Position numbers and translations under genes: made by a program. Shown in pieces: positions 34,539-42,123 of a stretch of 64,000 bases of DNA. Positions within the stretch are counted from its first letter, which is position 1. Each line of letters begins with the position of its first letter. This stretch comes from Maritimibacter sp. HL-12 (lineage in GTDB: Bacteria; Pseudomonadota; Alphaproteobacteria; Rhodobacterales; Rhodobacteraceae). The notes under the pieces were generated by a model. The model was given only the letters and a program-made list of their open reading frames with translations. It searched no databases and had not been told where the DNA came from. The stretch covers positions 1,792,122 to 1,856,121 of the forward strand of contig NZ_FXBQ01000001.1 in NCBI RefSeq assembly GCF_900177545.1, in the 5' to 3' direction.

Positions 34539-35018
34539 ATGTGCCGCCATGTCATCAACCGCCGCCAGATCATCGCGCTCGCCGCTGTCGCGCCTTTTCT
34601 GGCCGCCTGCAAACCGCAAACCGCCGGGCCGGAAGACATCCGTTGGGGCCGCGAGGTCTGCGCGATCTGCGGCATGATCATCTCCGAGGCCAATTTTGCC
34701 GCCGAGGTGCGCGGCGGGCCCGACCGTGCCCTTCTCAAGTTCGACGATATCGGCGACGCGGTGCACTGGCTCGCTATTCAGCCATGGGCCGACAGCCCGG
34801 ACGTTGAATTCTGGGTGCGCGACTACGAAACCGGCACGCGCTGGCTCGATGCCCGCGCGGCGCGCTATCTTGCCGGCGTCGTGAGCCCGATGGATTACGG
34901 CTTCGGCGCGGTCGAGGCGAACGGGCCCGATACCGTCGGGTTCGACGAGATGCACGCCGAGGTGATGGAAATCGGCCTGACCTGGCGCTGCATCACACCC
35001 GAGGAGCAGGAGACATGA
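34539..35018 (+). CDS. nosL: NosL copper-binding lipoprotein
   Basis: The protein is 159 residues. The signal ends in the lipobox FLAAC, so C24 should be lipidated in the outer leaflet or periplasm. The Cu(I) site CAICGMII (Cys and Met ligands) follows soon after and is the NosL hallmark. NosL delivers copper to apo-NosZ. It overlaps nosY by four bases. Here nosL precedes nosY, whereas clade I operons usually read DFYL. Confidence 0.93.
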   Translation: MCRHVINRRQIIALAAVAPFLAACKPQTAGPEDIRWGREVCAICGMIISEANFAAEVRGGPDRALLKFDDIGDAVHWLAIQPWADSPDVEFWVRDYETGTRWLDARAARYLAGVVSPMDYGFGAVEANGPDTVGFDEMHAEVMEIGLTWRCITPEEQET

Positions 35019-35902
35019 ACGCAATGACCCCCGAAAGCCTCGAAGTCGCCGTCGCCCGCCCCGGATCGGCACCCCGCACCGGGCTTGGCCTGTCGATGCG
35101 GCTCGAACTGGCCGAGAGCCTGCGCTCGCGCTGGTTCCATTTCTACTCCGCCGTCGTGGTGGGGCTGATGGTGCTGCTGATCACTACCGGGATTTCCGAA
35201 AGCCGGGTGCTCGGCTTCACCGGGCTTTCGCGCCTGCTCGTCACCTATATCCAGATCACCATGGCGGTGCTGCCGCTGTTCATCCTCGTCACCACCGCGC
35301 GCTCGATGGTGGGCGACCGCGAGGCGGGCAACCTCGAATACATGCTCGCCTTCCCGGTCAGCCTGCCGGTCTGGTACTGGGGGCGTTTCCTGTCCCGCCT
35401 GGTTCTGGTGCTGGCCCCGATTGCGGTGGCGCTGGCGCTCGCGGCGATCTACGGACTGGCGCGCGGCCACGCGGTGCCGTGGGGCCACGTCGGGCTTTAT
35501 GCCGGGCTCGTGGGGGCACTCGCCGCGGCCTTTCTCGGCCTCGGCTTCCTCGTCTCGTCGCTGTCGCGCTCAACGGAAGTGGCGCTGGGGGCGAGCCTGC
35601 TGATCTGGCTCGTTCTGGTGGCGCTGCTCGATCTCTTGCTGCTGTCCGTGTTGATCCGCCAGACCTTCGTGCCGGATTTCGTGATCGGCATCGCGCTCGC
35701 CAACCCGTTGCAGAGCTTCCGCACCGCCTCGATGATCCTGTTCGATCCGCAACTGATCCTGCTCGGCCCCTCGTCCTACGTGATCCTCGATCATTTCGGG
35801 GTGATTGGCTACGTCGCCTGGGCGATGGGTTACCCGGTTGCGCTCGGGCTGGTGCTGGCCGGTTTGGGATACTGGCGGTTCTCGCGCGGCGATCTGGTTT
35901 GA
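35015..35902 (+). CDS. nosY: NosY ABC transporter permease
   Basis: The 295-residue integral membrane protein has six hydrophobic segments, among them FYSAVVVGLMVLLITTG, ITMAVLPLFILVTTAR and LVLVLAPIAVALALAAIYG. DREAGNLEYMLAFPVS is the coupling-helix region typical of NosY. It forms the channel partner of NosF and contacts NosD for CuZ maturation. It is the last gene of the plus-strand nos unit; the TlpA-like gene converges 21 bp downstream, and no terminator hairpin with U tract is visible between them. Confidence 0.92.
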   Translation: MNAMTPESLEVAVARPGSAPRTGLGLSMRLELAESLRSRWFHFYSAVVVGLMVLLITTGISESRVLGFTGLSRLLVTYIQITMAVLPLFILVTTARSMVGDREAGNLEYMLAFPVSLPVWYWGRFLSRLVLVLAPIAVALALAAIYGLARGHAVPWGHVGLYAGLVGALAAAFLGLGFLVSSLSRSTEVALGASLLIWLVLVALLDLLLLSVLIRQTFVPDFVIGIALANPLQSFRTASMILFDPQLILLGPSSYVILDHFGVIGYVAWAMGYPVALGLVLAGLGYWRFSRGDLV

Positions 35903-35923
35903 GACCCGGCGGCCGGCGGCGTG

Positions 35924-36484
35924 TCAGGCGGTGAAGCCCAGCATCCAGGCCAGCGTCGCGTCGTCGTCCCAGACTGCCTCTCCCGTCACCGTGGCGACAT
36001 GGCGGCCTTTCGCGTCGATCACCACCGTGGTGGGCAATTGTTCGACCCCCAGCGTCGCGACGAGGTTCTCGCCATCGCCAAGCAGGATGGGCAGACCCTC
36101 GACGCCGGTTTCACGGTAGAAGCGCCGGATGCTCGCAGCCCCGCGCCAGTCGAAAGCGAGCGGGAGAACGCGCACGGGCGCGTCCCCCAGCCGGGCTGCC
36201 AGGCGGGCCATAGCCGGCATTTCGCGCCGGCAGGGCAGACACCACGGCGCCCAGAGCGCGACGAGCAGGGTTTCGCCTGTGTAGCGTGCGATATCGACCC
36301 GCGCCCCGGTTTCGTCTGTCATCAAGAGCCCGCTGGCCGCGCGCAGGGTATCGACAGGCCGGGCGAGGTCTGCGGCCGAGGGGAGCTGCGCCGCGTCGGC
36401 CGATGCGGCACGAAAAAGCGCCGCCTGCCCGAACGCGCCGAGCGCGCCCGCGAGAAAGCCTCGTCGGGCAAGAGAGGCGGTCAT
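35924..36484 (-). CDS. TlpA-family exported thioredoxin-like protein
   Basis: The protein is 186 residues with a Tat-like signal (LARRGFLAGALGAFGQAAL) and a thioredoxin domain with active site WAPWCLPCRREMP and cis-Pro QLPTTVVID, the TlpA/ResA type. TlpA-like proteins reduce cysteines in SCO or in CuA subunits. Its gene overlaps the sco gene by four bases and abuts the nos cluster, so it probably keeps SCO/CuA thiols reduced for NosZ or an oxidase. ResA-like work on apocytochromes is the alternative. Confidence 0.88.
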   Translation of the reverse strand: MTASLARRGFLAGALGAFGQAALFRAASADAAQLPSAADLARPVDTLRAASGLLMTDETGARVDIARYTGETLLVALWAPWCLPCRREMPAMARLAARLGDAPVRVLPLAFDWRGAASIRRFYRETGVEGLPILLGDGENLVATLGVEQLPTTVVIDAKGRHVATVTGEAVWDDDATLAWMLGFTA

Positions 36485-37089
36485 TGCGTCAGGCTTGCGA
36501 TGAGCGCGCGCATTTCGTCTGCGATCTGGTCCGGCGGCGTGCCGTGGGGGAAGCGTTTCACCAGTTGCCCATCCGGCCCCACTACCGCAACCGAGGCGGT
36601 GTGATCGATCGAGTAACGCTCGGGCGTTGCCGGATCAGGCACGTATTTCTCGTAGCGCGCGTTGAACGTCTTCACCATGTGGTCGGTATAGGCCAGCGGC
36701 CCGCGCAGGCCGATGATCGCGGGATGCATGAACCCGGTGTAATCGCGCAAGAGCTGGGCCGTGTCGCGGTCGGGATCGACGGTCACGAACAGCGGGGCGA
36801 GGTGCTCGACATCTTCGCCGAGCATCTCGATCGCTTCGGCCAAGGTGGCGAGCGTCGTCGGGCAGACATCGGGGCAGCCGGTATATCCGAAGTAGATCAG
36901 AACGAACTTGCCCGAATAGTCGAGGTTGGTAACCACGTTTCCGAGGGTGTCTTCCATCATCCAGCGCCGCGCCAAGGGCGCTTCGGAGTCGGATTCGGTC
37001 ACGCCGAGATCCTGATGCTGGGCGAGGAGGGGAATAGGTGCGAGGGCCAGAGCCGCCGCGCCGGCGATCAGCGAGCGTCGGGTGAGCAT
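36481..37089 (-). CDS. SCO-family copper chaperone
   Basis: The protein is 202 residues with an exported N terminus (LTRRSLIAGAAALALAPIP, RR motif). The copper site of SCO1/SenC is present: GYTGCPDVCP (two Cys) and the distal His in SIDHTASVAVVG. The function is assembling CuA centres. The gene is co-transcribed with the TlpA-like gene, converging on nosY, and a Dnr/FNR-like box lies 65 bp upstream. It may serve NosZ CuA rather than cytochrome oxidase, but no oxidase gene is near to compare. Confidence 0.9.
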   Translation of the reverse strand: MLTRRSLIAGAAALALAPIPLLAQHQDLGVTESDSEAPLARRWMMEDTLGNVVTNLDYSGKFVLIYFGYTGCPDVCPTTLATLAEAIEMLGEDVEHLAPLFVTVDPDRDTAQLLRDYTGFMHPAIIGLRGPLAYTDHMVKTFNARYEKYVPDPATPERYSIDHTASVAVVGPDGQLVKRFPHGTPPDQIADEMRALIASLTQ

Positions 37090-37147
37090 GGGTGAGGTCC
37101 TGTGTTTTGTCCGATTGGAAATCTAGGCCCGGCAAAACGTTGCCGCC

Positions 37148-37161
37148 TTGACTTTTGTCAC
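37148..37161. promoter_or_regulatory. FNR/Dnr-type box between sco and the BASS gene
   Basis: TTGACTTTTGTCAC is one mismatch from TTGAC-N4-GTCAA. Centre about 65 bp upstream of the sco ATG (minus) and 57 bp upstream of the BASS-family ATG (plus). Spacing suits activation of either. Confidence 0.55.
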
Positions 37162-37211
37162 GGCATCGGCGGCCATTGGCGGCGATTGCTCGGGGGAGGA
37201 GAGCCCACAAG

Positions 37212-38075
37212 ATGACCGGACTGCTATCCGCCTTTCTGCCCGCCGCGATGATGATCCTGATGCTGTCGCTCGGCCTCGGGATGCGACCGCGCGATATCGC
37301 CGGTGCGGTGAGGGCCCCCCGGGCGCTGGCCACCGGGCTCGCGGTGCAGATGATCGGCTTGCCGCTTGCGGCGGTGGTGATCGGCCACGCGGCCGGGCTC
37401 GACCCGCTGCTGACTGCGGGGCTCGTGCTCGTCGCCGCGTCGCCCGGCGGCGTTACCTCGAACTATGTCACCCTGCTGGCAGGCGGTGTCGTCGGCCTGT
37501 CGGTGGCGATGACCCTGGTCACCAGTCTTGCCGCACCGCTCACCCTGCCGCTGGTGCTCGGTCTTGCGGGTGTGGAAGGGCCGGCGGCGGGCGGACTTTG
37601 GCGCATCAGCCTCGGAATGACGGCGGTGGCGCTTGCGCCTCTCGTCATCGGCATGGCGCTGGCCGGTTTTGTCCCGGCCTTCGCCGCCCGGGTGGAAAAG
37701 CTGCTGACCCCGGTGGCGCGGGCGATGTTCATACTGATGGTGCTGGCCACCTTTGCGCAGAACTGGGGTGCGATGGGCGAGGCCTTCGCGCGCGTCGGCT
37801 GGGCGGTAACGCTGTTTGCGATTGCCGCGCCGGTGCTTGCGATCCTGGCGGCGGCAGCCGCGAGGTTGAACGCGGCGCGCAGCCGGACGATAATGGTGGA
37901 AGCCACGATGCAGAACGTCGCGATCACGATCTTCGTGGCCAGTACCCTGCTCGATGCGCCGGCGCTCGCGATTCCCGGGCTGATCTACGCGGTCGAGATG
38001 AACATCGCGGCGCTGGTCATCATCGGCGCGGCCCGCATGGTCGAAACCCGGCGCGGCGCGAATTCGGTGACCTGA
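37212..38075 (+). CDS. Bile acid:sodium symporter (BASS)-family protein
   Basis: The protein is 287 residues from the ATG at 37212 (GGGGGAGGAG upstream), with eight to nine hydrophobic segments. MLSLGLGMRPRDIAGAVRAP is the start pattern of the family, and VAASPGGVTSNYVTLLAGG is the conserved GGxxSN-type crossover region. MVEATMQNVAIT is the second conserved block. Members carry organic acids, pantoate or bile acids with Na+. Why it lies within a nitrous-oxide region is not clear. Confidence 0.83.
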   Translation: MTGLLSAFLPAAMMILMLSLGLGMRPRDIAGAVRAPRALATGLAVQMIGLPLAAVVIGHAAGLDPLLTAGLVLVAASPGGVTSNYVTLLAGGVVGLSVAMTLVTSLAAPLTLPLVLGLAGVEGPAAGGLWRISLGMTAVALAPLVIGMALAGFVPAFAARVEKLLTPVARAMFILMVLATFAQNWGAMGEAFARVGWAVTLFAIAAPVLAILAAAAARLNAARSRTIMVEATMQNVAITIFVASTLLDAPALAIPGLIYAVEMNIAALVIIGAARMVETRRGANSVT

Positions 38076-38356
38076 GCGCGTCGCGCGGCATTGTTTCGGG
38101 GTGGATGACACGGGGTGTGACCTTGCGGCAGGGCGCCTGCGAAGGGAGATGGCGCATCCCGCGAACGATCATCGGGGGGGAGAGCATGTGCGCGGCGGTA
38201 CTTAGTCGACAAGACCCGCTGCGCGGTTGACCGGCGACTGGCCACACCCCGTGCAAAGCCTGTTTGCCACGAAACCCGGTGCGCTGAATTGACAATTGTT
38301 AAGTCGGACACGGGAAATCCGTGAATACTCCGACCAGTCGAAATGGAGGCAGACCA
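38076..38356. other. Intergenic region before nnrS
   Basis: The 281-bp gap between the BASS gene and nnrS holds one recognisable element, the Dnr/FNR-like box at 38289. ATG-initiated frames here are short and lack ribosome binding sites or similarity. I see no RNA gene or terminator with a U tract. Confidence 0.4.
38289..38302 (+). promoter_or_regulatory. FNR/Dnr-type box upstream of nnrS
   Basis: TTGACAATTGTTAA is one mismatch from TTGAC-N4-GTCAA. Its centre is about 61 bp upstream of the nnrS ATG. NnrS genes are classic targets of NnrR/Dnr regulators, which supports the reading. Confidence 0.7.
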
Positions 38357-39583
38357 ATGAGAGCGGCATTCATCCGGCTTTTCAGCGAAGGATACCGCGT
38401 GTTCTTCCTCGCCGCAGGGCTGTTCGCCGTGCTCGCCATGCTCTGGTGGGTGCTCTATCTCGGCATCCATGCATTGGGTGGCCTGATCTTCGATCTCAGC
38501 TTCGCGATGGCACCGCACGAGTGGCACGCGCATGAACTGGTGTTCGGCTTCGGCAGTGCGGCGCTCGCGGGGTTCCTGCTCACTGCCGTGCCAAACTGGA
38601 CCGGTGCACAGGGCGCGCGCCATGCCTACATCGGGTTTGCGGCAGGTCTCTGGTTGGCGGGCCGTCTGGCGATGTGGTTCTCCGGTGTGCTCCCGCCGGT
38701 CGTTGTCGCATTGGCCGATCTTTCCTTCGTCGTTCTGCTCGCGGGCAAGATCGCGCTGTTGCTGGTGAAAAGGCCCAAGCCCCAGAACATGGTGTTTCTC
38801 CTGTTCCTCGCGCTGTTCTGGTTCGCCAACCTCGTCACCCATCTTGGCTGGGCCGGGCTGTGGGACTATGGCGGCGAGACCGGACCTCGTGCGGGGCTCT
38901 TAGCGCTGGCGGGCATGATCCTTGTGCTCGGCGGGCGTGTGACACCGGCGTTTACCCGAAACGCCATGCACCGCGACAATATGCCCGAAACGGCGCTGCC
39001 GCGTGACATCGCAGGCTTCGCCCCGGTGATGATCGGCGCTGCGGCGCTCTTGCCGATAACCGCCCTGATCTGGCCCGCCTCGTGGCTGGCCGCCGGTGTC
39101 GCGCTGGTTGCGGGGCTGGGGCAGATCATCCGGCAATGGCGATGGGGTTTTCGCTATGCGCTGCTGCGCCCGATCCTCGCCGCGCTTCACGTCTCGGCCG
39201 GTCTGGTCGGGGTGGGGTTGATCCTGTGGGGCCTGGCCGCCTTCACCGGCCGCTCGGAAATCGCCGCGGTTCACGTGCTGGCGATCGGCGGTGTCGGCGG
39301 GATGACGCTCGCGGTGATGTCGCGCGCGACGCTCGGCCACTCGGGCCGCCCGTTGGTGGCCTCTGTGCCGCTGGTGATGGCCTATGCGTTGGTGCCGATC
39401 GCGGCCCTGCTCCGTTTCATCGCGTCCGAGGTTCAGGGCGCGGCCTACTTCCCGGCCACGATTGGTGCGGGCGCGGTCTGGATATTCGCTTTCACGCTGT
39501 TCGTCGCGGCCCTCTGGCCCGCCTTCTGGGGCCCGCGCGCCGACCGCGCGCCGATGACGCCACCCTCTGCAGGGCCGCGTTGA
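38357..39583 (+). CDS. nnrS: NnrS family heme-copper membrane protein
   Basis: The protein is 408 residues from the ATG at 38357 (GGAGG seven bases upstream), with about twelve hydrophobic segments. The NnrS pattern is seen in MAPHEWHAHELVFGFG, with several His, then FLLTAVPNWTG, GRVTPAFTRNAM and the C-terminal GGVGGMTLAVMSRATLGHSG. NnrS proteins relieve nitric oxide stress and are usually controlled by NnrR. A box of that type lies upstream and a Dnr-like regulator gene converges downstream. No NO-producing nir gene is in the window. Confidence 0.92.
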   Translation: MRAAFIRLFSEGYRVFFLAAGLFAVLAMLWWVLYLGIHALGGLIFDLSFAMAPHEWHAHELVFGFGSAALAGFLLTAVPNWTGAQGARHAYIGFAAGLWLAGRLAMWFSGVLPPVVVALADLSFVVLLAGKIALLLVKRPKPQNMVFLLFLALFWFANLVTHLGWAGLWDYGGETGPRAGLLALAGMILVLGGRVTPAFTRNAMHRDNMPETALPRDIAGFAPVMIGAAALLPITALIWPASWLAAGVALVAGLGQIIRQWRWGFRYALLRPILAALHVSAGLVGVGLILWGLAAFTGRSEIAAVHVLAIGGVGGMTLAVMSRATLGHSGRPLVASVPLVMAYALVPIAALLRFIASEVQGAAYFPATIGAGAVWIFAFTLFVAALWPAFWGPRADRAPMTPPSAGPR

Positions 39584-39593
39584 CTTTTCTCAA
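39580..39593. promoter_or_regulatory. FNR/Dnr-type box-like sequence at the nnrS stop
   Basis: TTGACTTTTCTCAA overlaps the nnrS stop codon. It is the exact reverse complement of the box before ubiE/menG. No plus-strand gene follows, and the regulator gene downstream ends, not starts, nearby, so a promoter role is unclear. Confidence 0.35.
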
Positions 39594-39768
39594 GGACGCG
39601 CGGCCGCGCGCAGGCGACAAAGGCCAATCATTGATTGTGTCGGCAGGGTGCCGAGCCGGCGGTGCCCGCTCAGGCCGACCAACAGACGGCGCGGCGCTCA
39701 TCTGCCGCGTCCCGTACCGTCGCAGCGGCCGGCCGAATGAGGTCCGAGAGGACGGAAGCTGTGGCCAG

Positions 39769-39794
39769 AAGGGGGCGGCGGTCACCGCCCCCTT
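39769..39794. terminator. Bidirectional hairpin between nnrS and the dnr-like gene
   Basis: AAGGGGGCGG (39769-39778) and CCGCCCCCTT (39785-39794) make a perfect 10-bp stem with a six-base loop, placed between two convergent genes. The flanking A/T ends give short U runs in both directions, so it probably ends both transcripts. Confidence 0.6.
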
Positions 39795-39803
39795 CATCTT
39801 GCC

Positions 39804-40505
39804 TCACTGCTTGTGCCATGCCTCGGCCCGGTCGCGCTCGGCATAGACGCGCAGTCTCCCGATATCGTTGATCTCGGCGCGGTTCTGCCGCACGGTCACG
39901 CCCTGTTCGCGCAGCTTGGAAAAGGCGCGGCTGAGGCTTTCGGGCTTCATCCCGAGCCGGCCCGCGATCAGAACCTTGTCATAGGGCAGTTCCACCGTGC
40001 AGGGGCCGATCGGCGCATTCGTGAGATCGAGCAGGAATTCGGCAAGGCGCTGTGGCCCGGTCTGGCCTTTCAACTGTTCGATCTGCGCGACGAGGCCGTG
40101 CAAATGTGCGAAAGTCGCGGTGAGCATCGAGATTGCCACCTCCGGGTTCTTCTTGAGGAGCGCGAGGATTTCCTTTGCCTCGATCCGGATCAGCGTGCCG
40201 TCGGTCACCGTGTCGGCAAAAACCGGATAGGTCGCCCCGCGCAGTGCCACGGCTTCCCCGAAGCTATGGCCCCGGGTGAAAACCCCGACGACCGCTTCGC
40301 TGCCCGACGCCGCGATCCGGTAAAGTTTTACCCAGCCGTCGATCACGATAAAGATCGCGTCGGCCGGATCATCTTGCGCGAAAATGAGTTCGCCGCGTTT
40401 GAAGGCGATGAGGCTTGCGTGCGAGAGGATTGTCTCCACCGCATCGTTGGGCACATTTGCAAGAAGAAGCGACGCGCGCGCGACTTCAATGTGGTCTCTT
40501 GGCAT
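39804..40505 (-). CDS. Crp/Fnr-family regulator, Dnr/NnrR-like
   Basis: The protein is 233 residues from the ATG at 40505 (AGGTGA upstream). It has an N-terminal cyclic-nucleotide-like beta-roll (RGELIFAQDDPADAIFIVI, GHSFGEAVAL), a long dimer helix, and a C-terminal helix-turn-helix with recognition helix LGMKPESLSRAFSKL. The E-x-x-S-R in ESLSR matches the FNR-type readers of TTGAN4TCAA dyads. There is no N-terminal Cys cluster (only one Cys, in GPCTVEL), so it is not an oxygen-sensing FNR. Dnr/NnrR-type heme-based NO sensing is the best guess, given nnrS and nos. Confidence 0.82.
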   Translation of the reverse strand: MPRDHIEVARASLLLANVPNDAVETILSHASLIAFKRGELIFAQDDPADAIFIVIDGWVKLYRIAASGSEAVVGVFTRGHSFGEAVALRGATYPVFADTVTDGTLIRIEAKEILALLKKNPEVAISMLTATFAHLHGLVAQIEQLKGQTGPQRLAEFLLDLTNAPIGPCTVELPYDKVLIAGRLGMKPESLSRAFSKLREQGVTVRQNRAEINDIGRLRVYAERDRAEAWHKQ

Positions 40506-40626
40506 GGCAGTCACCTGGGTCCGGCTTCCCCCGTGGTGCCGATACGGGCGAAGGATGACATTGGCCCTCCTCATGGCACGAAGCCGCCACCAGCCTCAAG
40601 CGGTACCTGACGGCACGAACCCGAAC

Positions 40627-41997
40627 CTAGATCTCGAAGCTCTGGTGCGGGCGCGGCCGATCGACGCGCGCGGGGGCAAGGGCCTCGGCGAGCGCCTTCA
40701 TCGGTTTCTCTTCGCCGTGCACGAGGAAGGTGCGTTCCCGCGTCTTGGTGCGGTTGTGCCAGGCGATCAGGTCCTTGCGCCCGGCATGAGCGGAAAAACC
40801 GTTGATCGTATGCACCGAGGCGCGCACCGGGATGGTCTTGCCAAGGAGTTTGATCTCGTTCGCACCATCGACGATCGCCCGCGCCGGGGTGCCCTCGGCG
40901 GCGAAGCCGATAAAAATCACGCTGCTGTCGGGGTTGGGCAGGTTGTGGCGCAGGTGATGGCGCACACGGCCGCCGGTGCACATGCCCGACCCTGCCATGA
41001 TCACCGCCCCGCCGTGCACCTCGTTGAGCTTCATCGAGTCCGCCGCCTCCCGGGTTACCTTGAGCCCGGGCAGGCCGAACGGGTCGCGGCCCGAAGTGAT
41101 CATCGCGGCGATTTCCGGGCGCAGCGCGTCGGGGTGGCGGCCGAAGATCCGGGTGGCCGAGATCGCCATGGGAGAATCGAGATAGACCGGCAGGGTGCGC
41201 GGAATCGCGTTCTGCGCGGCCCCCTGATGCAGCGCGAACAGGATTTCCTGCGTGCGCTCCAGCGCGAAGGTGGGGACGATCACGTTGCCGCCCCGCGTCA
41301 GCGTTGCGCGGATCGCGGCGTAGAATTCGGTCAGCGAGTTGCCGAGCGGGCGGTGGTCGCGGTCGCCGTAGGTCGATTCCATCACCACGATGTCCACCCC
41401 TTCCGGCGGCGCGGGATCGTTGAGAAGGAGCCGGTCCTGCGGGCCGATATCGCCGGAAAACAGCAGCGACTTGTGGCGACCTTCCTCGCTGAGTTCGAGC
41501 AGGATCGAGGCCGAACCGAGGATATGGCCGGCCTCGAAGAACGTGGCGGTAATACCGGGGGCAATCGCGATCGGGACGCCGTATCGGGCGGTGCGCCCGA
41601 AACGATCGACCGCATCGAGCGCGTCCATCGTGTCATAGAGCGCATCGCCCGGTTTGCCGTGGCGCTGGGCGCGCTTTCCGGCCTCCTCGTGCAGGTAAGC
41701 CGAATCGAGCATCACCAGCCGGGCAAGGTCGTGCGTGGCCGGCGTGGCGACGATCTCGCCGCGAAAGCCGCGCTGCACCAGGAGCGGAAGGCGGCCGCAA
41801 TGGTCGAGGTGGGCGTGGGTAAGCAGGAGCACGTCGATCTGCCCGGGCGAGAAGCCGAAGGGCGCCGCGTTTTCCTCCTCGATCTCGCGCGGCCCCTGGA
41901 ACATGCCGCAATCGACCAGGATCTTCTTGCCCGCGCATTCGACGAGGTGGCACGAACCCGTCACCCCGCGCGCGGCCCCATGGAACGACAGTTTCAT
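40627..41997 (-). CDS. MBL-fold beta-CASP RNase-like protein
   Basis: The protein is 456 residues. It has a metallo-beta-lactamase core with THAHLDHCGRLP (HxHxDH) and FSGDIGPQD, the family Asp. The following beta-CASP domain has ESTYGDRDH, VPTFALERTQEIL, GSGMCTGGRV and the C-terminal INGFSAHAGRKD. It is the bacterial CPSF73-like, TTHA0252-type, of exo/endoribonucleases rather than RNase J. A GGGAGGACC ribosome binding site fixes the start at 41997. Not linked to neighbours. Confidence 0.88.
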   Translation of the reverse strand: MKLSFHGAARGVTGSCHLVECAGKKILVDCGMFQGPREIEEENAAPFGFSPGQIDVLLLTHAHLDHCGRLPLLVQRGFRGEIVATPATHDLARLVMLDSAYLHEEAGKRAQRHGKPGDALYDTMDALDAVDRFGRTARYGVPIAIAPGITATFFEAGHILGSASILLELSEEGRHKSLLFSGDIGPQDRLLLNDPAPPEGVDIVVMESTYGDRDHRPLGNSLTEFYAAIRATLTRGGNVIVPTFALERTQEILFALHQGAAQNAIPRTLPVYLDSPMAISATRIFGRHPDALRPEIAAMITSGRDPFGLPGLKVTREAADSMKLNEVHGGAVIMAGSGMCTGGRVRHHLRHNLPNPDSSVIFIGFAAEGTPARAIVDGANEIKLLGKTIPVRASVHTINGFSAHAGRKDLIAWHNRTKTRERTFLVHGEEKPMKALAEALAPARVDRPRPHQSFEI

Positions 41998-42123
41998 CCG
42001 GTCCTCCCTTTATATGCCCAAGACTAGCGGCTCGATCCGCGCGCGGCCATGCGCAAGGTCAACCGGGGCTTTCGCGCGGGGGCGCTGCGTGGTTAGCTCG
42101 GGGGGCACAGGGGAGGGCAAGGC

